64,000 nucleotides of DNA from Paracoccus alkenifer (GTDB lineage Bacteria > Pseudomonadota > Alphaproteobacteria > Rhodobacterales > Rhodobacteraceae): NCBI RefSeq assembly GCF_900108405.1, contig NZ_FNXG01000001.1, positions 124,001-188,000 of the forward strand, written 5' to 3'. This document shows, one piece after another, positions 61,283 through 64,000 of the stretch; the stretch's first letter is position 1, and each line of letters opens with the position of its first letter. A model generated the notes under the pieces. It had not been told where the DNA came from. It saw nothing but the letters and a program-made list of their open reading frames with translations, and did not search any database. Both the position numbers and the translations under genes were made by a program.

Positions 61283-62317
61283 GTGACCGACAGCATGGAC
61301 ACCGCCCGCGCCGCCCCTGTCCGGGGGTGGCGGCCGGCACTGGCGGCGACGCTGGCCGGCGCGCTGGCGCTTGCCGCCTGCGCGCCCGGCACTGCCCCCG
61401 CGCCCACGCCTGCGGCCCGCCCCTCGGCGGTGCCGGCGCCCGCGCCGCGCCCCGACGATCTTGCAAGAATGCGCCGCGAACGCGCCCAGGCCGCGCGCGA
61501 TGCCGCCGCCGGCGGCAGCCCGGGCGCGGCCAGCGTGACCATGGCCCAATACATGAGCAACGTTCAGGATACGCTGCTGGCCCGCGGGCTGCTGCGCCCC
61601 AACGCCGACGGCATCCCCCCGGCCTCTGCCGAGCGCCTGACCGAAGATTTCATCCGCATCGCGCTGCATGACGAATATGTCCGGCGCAACGGGCGGCTGG
61701 TCCCCGAAACCCGCCCCGCGCCGCTGCGCCGCTGGGAACGCCCCGTGCGCGTCATGGTCGAATTCGGCGCCTCGGTCCCCCCGGCCACCCGCACCCGCGA
61801 CCGCAACGACATCGCCGACTACGCCCAGCGGCTGTCGCGCATCTCGGGCCACCCCATCGCCATGACCGCCGAGACCGGCAATTTCGTGGTGCTGCTGCTG
61901 GCCGAGGACGAACGCCGCGCCATCGGCCCGCGGCTGGCGCAGCTCATCCCCGGGATTCCCGCGTCCGATATACTGGCAATCCAAGGGCTTGCACCGCAGA
62001 ATTACTGCACCGTCTTTGCCTATTCCCCCGGCCCCGGCCAGCCCTATTCCAACGCCGTCGCGGTGATCCGTGCGGAACTGCCCGACCGGCTGCGGCTCAG
62101 CTGCATCCACGAGGAACTGGCCCAGGGCCTCGGGCTTGCCAACGACAGCCCCGAGGTGCGCCCCTCGATCTTCAACGACGACGAGGAATTCGCCTTTCTC
62201 ACCCCGCATGACGAGCTTTTGCTCAAGATCCTCTACGACAAGCGCCTGCGCCCCGGCATGACCGAATCCGACGCCCGCCCCATCGTCGCCCGCATCGCCG
62301 CCGAGCTGGCGCCTTGA
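61283..62317 (+). CDS. DUF2927 lipoprotein
   Basis: 344 residues. Lipobox-like LALAACAPG near 30-35 places the lipidated Cys about residue 33. A Pro/Ala-rich linker is followed by the DUF2927 domain (about 110-320): LTEDFIRIALHDEY, VRVMVEFGASVP, YAQRLSRISGHPI and LRLSCIHEELAQGLGLANDSPEVRPSIFNDDEEFAFLTPHDELLLKILYD in parts. The HEELAQ..GLxND pattern resembles a metallopeptidase-like metal site, but this is only a resemblance. The start is GTG at 61283 or ATG at 61295. Expected in the periplasmic face of a membrane, between TelA and SPFH genes. Confidence 0.87.
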   Translation: MTDSMDTARAAPVRGWRPALAATLAGALALAACAPGTAPAPTPAARPSAVPAPAPRPDDLARMRRERAQAARDAAAGGSPGAASVTMAQYMSNVQDTLLARGLLRPNADGIPPASAERLTEDFIRIALHDEYVRRNGRLVPETRPAPLRRWERPVRVMVEFGASVPPATRTRDRNDIADYAQRLSRISGHPIAMTAETGNFVVLLLAEDERRAIGPRLAQLIPGIPASDILAIQGLAPQNYCTVFAYSPGPGQPYSNAVAVIRAELPDRLRLSCIHEELAQGLGLANDSPEVRPSIFNDDEEFAFLTPHDELLLKILYDKRLRPGMTESDARPIVARIAAELAP

Positions 62318-62378
62318 CAAACCCCCGGCGCCGCCCGGCAATATCCCCCATCGACCGCTTCCACCACAGGAGGAAACC

Positions 62379-63506
62379 ATGGTCCTCGACTTCCTGACCG
62401 GCGAATTCATCGACGTCATCGAATGGGTGGACGACACGCGCGACACGATGGTCTGGCGCTATGAAACCCGCGGCCGCGCCATCAAATACGGCGCCAAGCT
62501 GACCGTGCGCGAAGGCCAGGCGGCGGTGTTCGTCCACGAAGGCCAGCTGGCCGACGTGTTCACGCCCGGGCTCTACATGCTGGAAACCAACAACATGCCG
62601 GTGCTGACCCGGCTGCAACACTGGGACCACGGTTTCCGCTCGCCCTTCAAATCCGAGGTGTATTTCGTCAGCACCACCCGCTTCAACGACCTCAAATGGG
62701 GCACCCGCAACCCGATCATCACCCGCGACCCCGAATTCGGCCCGGTGCGGCTGCGCGCCTTTGGCACCTATTCGATGCGCGTGACCGACCCCGGGGTGTT
62801 CATGACGGAAATCGTCGGCACCGACGGCGAATTCACCTCGGACGAGATCAGCCTGCAACTGCGCAACGTGATCGTGCAGGAATTTTCCCGCATGATCGCC
62901 GGTTCGGGCATCCCGGTCCTCGACATGGCGGCCAACACCGCCGATCTGGGCCGCATCGTGGCCACCGCCATCGCACCCACCATCGCGCAATACGGGCTTA
63001 CCCTGCCAGAGTTCTATATCGAGAACATCAGCCTGCCGGACGAGGTCGAAAAGATGCTCGACAAACGAACCTCCATGGGAATCGTCGGCGATCTCAATAA
63101 GTTCGGACAATATGCTCAGGCAGAATCTATGCTGAACGCATCAACCCGCGACGGAGCCATGGGCGCGGGGCTGGGCGCCGGCATGGGCGCCGCGATGGGC
63201 ATGGCCGGCGCCATGCGCGGCCCCTGGGGCGCCACGCCCCCGGCAACCAACCCTCCGCAGGCCCCGCAACCCGCCGCCGCAACCCCGCCCCCGATCCCGT
63301 CCGAGCCGCTCTGGCACCTCGCCCTTGACGGCGCCGCCAGCGGCCCCTTCACCCGCGCCCAGCTCGAAGCCCTGCGCGATCAGGGCCGGCTGACCCGCGA
63401 CACGCTTGCCTGGACCGAGGGACAGGAAAACTGGCAGCGCGCGGACGACCAGCCGGCGCTGGCAGCGCTGTTTTCGGCCCTGCCGCCGCCCCTGCCGCAG
63501 GGCTAG
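62379..63506 (+). CDS. SPFH-domain protein with C-terminal GYF_2 domain (YdjI-like)
   Basis: 375 residues. The N-terminal two thirds are a YdjI/virion-core-like SPFH domain (VIEWVDDTRDTMVWRYE, LTVREGQAAVFVHEGQLADVFTPGLYML in parts, RAFGTYSMRVTDPGVFM). A Gly/Met/Ala linker (about 258-285) and a Pro-rich stretch precede a GYF_2 domain (about 310-365: WHLALDGAASGPFTRAQLEAL, WTEGQENWQRADD). It has no membrane segment of its own, as usual for this SPFH group, which oligomerises on membranes. The ATG at 62379 has AGGAGG upstream. It precedes the zinc-ribbon gene, as in other bacterial YdjI neighbourhoods. Confidence 0.92.
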   Translation: MVLDFLTGEFIDVIEWVDDTRDTMVWRYETRGRAIKYGAKLTVREGQAAVFVHEGQLADVFTPGLYMLETNNMPVLTRLQHWDHGFRSPFKSEVYFVSTTRFNDLKWGTRNPIITRDPEFGPVRLRAFGTYSMRVTDPGVFMTEIVGTDGEFTSDEISLQLRNVIVQEFSRMIAGSGIPVLDMAANTADLGRIVATAIAPTIAQYGLTLPEFYIENISLPDEVEKMLDKRTSMGIVGDLNKFGQYAQAESMLNASTRDGAMGAGLGAGMGAAMGMAGAMRGPWGATPPATNPPQAPQPAAATPPPIPSEPLWHLALDGAASGPFTRAQLEALRDQGRLTRDTLAWTEGQENWQRADDQPALAALFSALPPPLPQG

Positions 63507-63517
63507 GCCCCACCGCT

Positions 63518-63565
63518 TCTTCATCACCCAAATATCCCGGGGGTCCGGGGGCCGGCCCCCGGTCC
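63518..63565 (+). repeat. AAATATCC intergenic element, copy k
   Basis: 12 bp past the SPFH gene stop: TTCATCACCCAAATATCCCG, then the hairpin CCGGGGGC-CGG-... with GCCCCCGG. Orientation opposite to most copies relative to the preceding gene. Confidence 0.6.
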
Positions 63566-63590
63566 CGCCCCAGCCGACAACGCGACCCAG

Positions 63591-64000
63591 ATGCCCAGCA
63601 CCCAGATCGAACACCGCTACCCCTGCGACAACTGCGGCGCGACGCTGGAATTCGCGCCCGGACAGGATGCGCTGGTCTGCCCCTATTGCGGCCATGTCCA
63701 GACGATCGCGCCCGACACCCGGCCGCCGGAACTCCCGACCTCCGGCGGCGCGATCCAGTGGAACGCAGGGCACAAGGCCCCGGGGCTGGACGAGATCCCG
63801 CTTGCCCGCGGGCTCAGCCTCGACGATGCCAGCGACCTGACCGAAACCCTGCGCACGCTATCCTGCCCCAATTGCGGCGCCAAAATCGAGCAACTCGGCA
63901 CAAGCCACGCCAGCACCTGCCCTTTCTGCGCCACCCCGGTCGTCACCGACACCGGCACCACCCGGCTGATCAAGCCGCAGGCGGTGCTGCCCTTTGTCCT
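63591..64000 (+). CDS. Zinc-ribbon protein next to SPFH gene (5' part; runs off the window)
   Basis: 136 codons visible from the ATG at 63591. Two zinc-ribbon pairs are clear: CDNCGA with CPYCGH (about 12-34) and CPNCGA with CPFCAT (about 91-111). Between them lies a linker with LARGLSLDDASDLTETLRTL. Proteins of this type beside YdjI-like SPFH genes (YdjG-like, TFIIB-type zinc ribbon) often continue with membrane segments, which would lie outside the window. The start codon is the first after the intergenic element and has only a weak Shine-Dalgarno. Confidence 0.85.
   Translation, partial: MPSTQIEHRYPCDNCGATLEFAPGQDALVCPYCGHVQTIAPDTRPPELPTSGGAIQWNAGHKAPGLDEIPLARGLSLDDASDLTETLRTLSCPNCGAKIEQLGTSHASTCPFCATPVVTDTGTTRLIKPQAVLPFV

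Noticed and set aside
58469..62446. 1325-codon minus-strand frame suggesting a giant FabF fusion
   Set aside because: Only the last 420 codons are FabF; the rest is antisense to TelA, DUF2927 and SPFH genes and has no Shine-Dalgarno.
1..64000. CRISPR arrays, transposases, rRNA genes
   Set aside because: No regularly spaced repeats, transposase motifs or rRNA sequence were found on reading through.

Overview
The window is a GC-rich (about 70% by eye) alphaproteobacterial chromosome segment, most like Paracoccus or a close relative in the Rhodobacterales. The reasons are the order phaZ / phaC-phaP-phaR, a complete aerobic (oxygen-dependent) cobalamin gene set in the order usual for the group, and a full Rhodobacter capsulatus-type gene transfer agent (GTA) cluster.

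Layout. 1-3.9 kb: 5' part of lon, an EnvZ-like histidine kinase and a divergent metallo-beta-lactamase-fold hydrolase. 3.95-6.0 kb: tRNA-Asn, then a three-gene overlapping operon (secreted protein, cupredoxin, ECF sigma factor). 6.2-7.6 kb: a short, less GC-rich island next to tRNA-Ser, flanked by a 16-bp direct repeat of the tRNA 3' end; it carries a broken lysozyme/chitinase-like gene overlapping a small secreted protein. 7.7-13.1 kb: polyhydroxybutyrate genes phaR, phaP, phaC and divergent phaZ, with PhaR-type operators and terminators. 13.1-19.3 kb: UPF0173 hydrolase, gatC-gatA, an Excalibur lipoprotein, an amidase-DUF952 fusion, pyrD and cysE.

19.3-41.7 kb: cobalamin region. Two minus-strand cobalamin riboswitches precede (i) DUF1636-cobW-cobN-cobG-cobH-cobI-cobJ and (ii) cbiM-cobF. 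cobL-cobE-cobM-cobB lie between these, and cobK is inserted head-on between cobJ and cobL. cobO, cobQ, cobD, cbiB, a pduX-like kinase, a histidine phosphatase, cobU, cobT and cobS finish adenosylation, amidation, aminopropanol attachment and nucleotide-loop assembly. cobA, the CobS/CobT chelatase partners and cobR are not in the window.

41.8-56.9 kb: GTA cluster on the minus strand, from gp1 (small terminase) to gp15 plus a DUF2793 protein. Every expected structural gene is present, but gp7 (head-tail adaptor) carries a +1 frameshift. Hairpins followed by U-runs stand directly upstream of gp1, gp3 and gp5, and a promoter with an operator-like palindrome can be seen upstream of gp1. 57.3-59.7 kb: mltG and fabF. 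60-64 kb: a plus-strand cluster of TelA, a DUF2927 lipoprotein, an SPFH-GYF_2 protein and a zinc-ribbon protein cut by the window edge.

Across the window at least 11 copies of an intergenic element with the core AAATATCC next to GC-rich hairpins sit between genes. Most follow a gene 3' end in the same orientation, and their stems covary. I saw no CRISPR array, transposase, integrase or rRNA gene.
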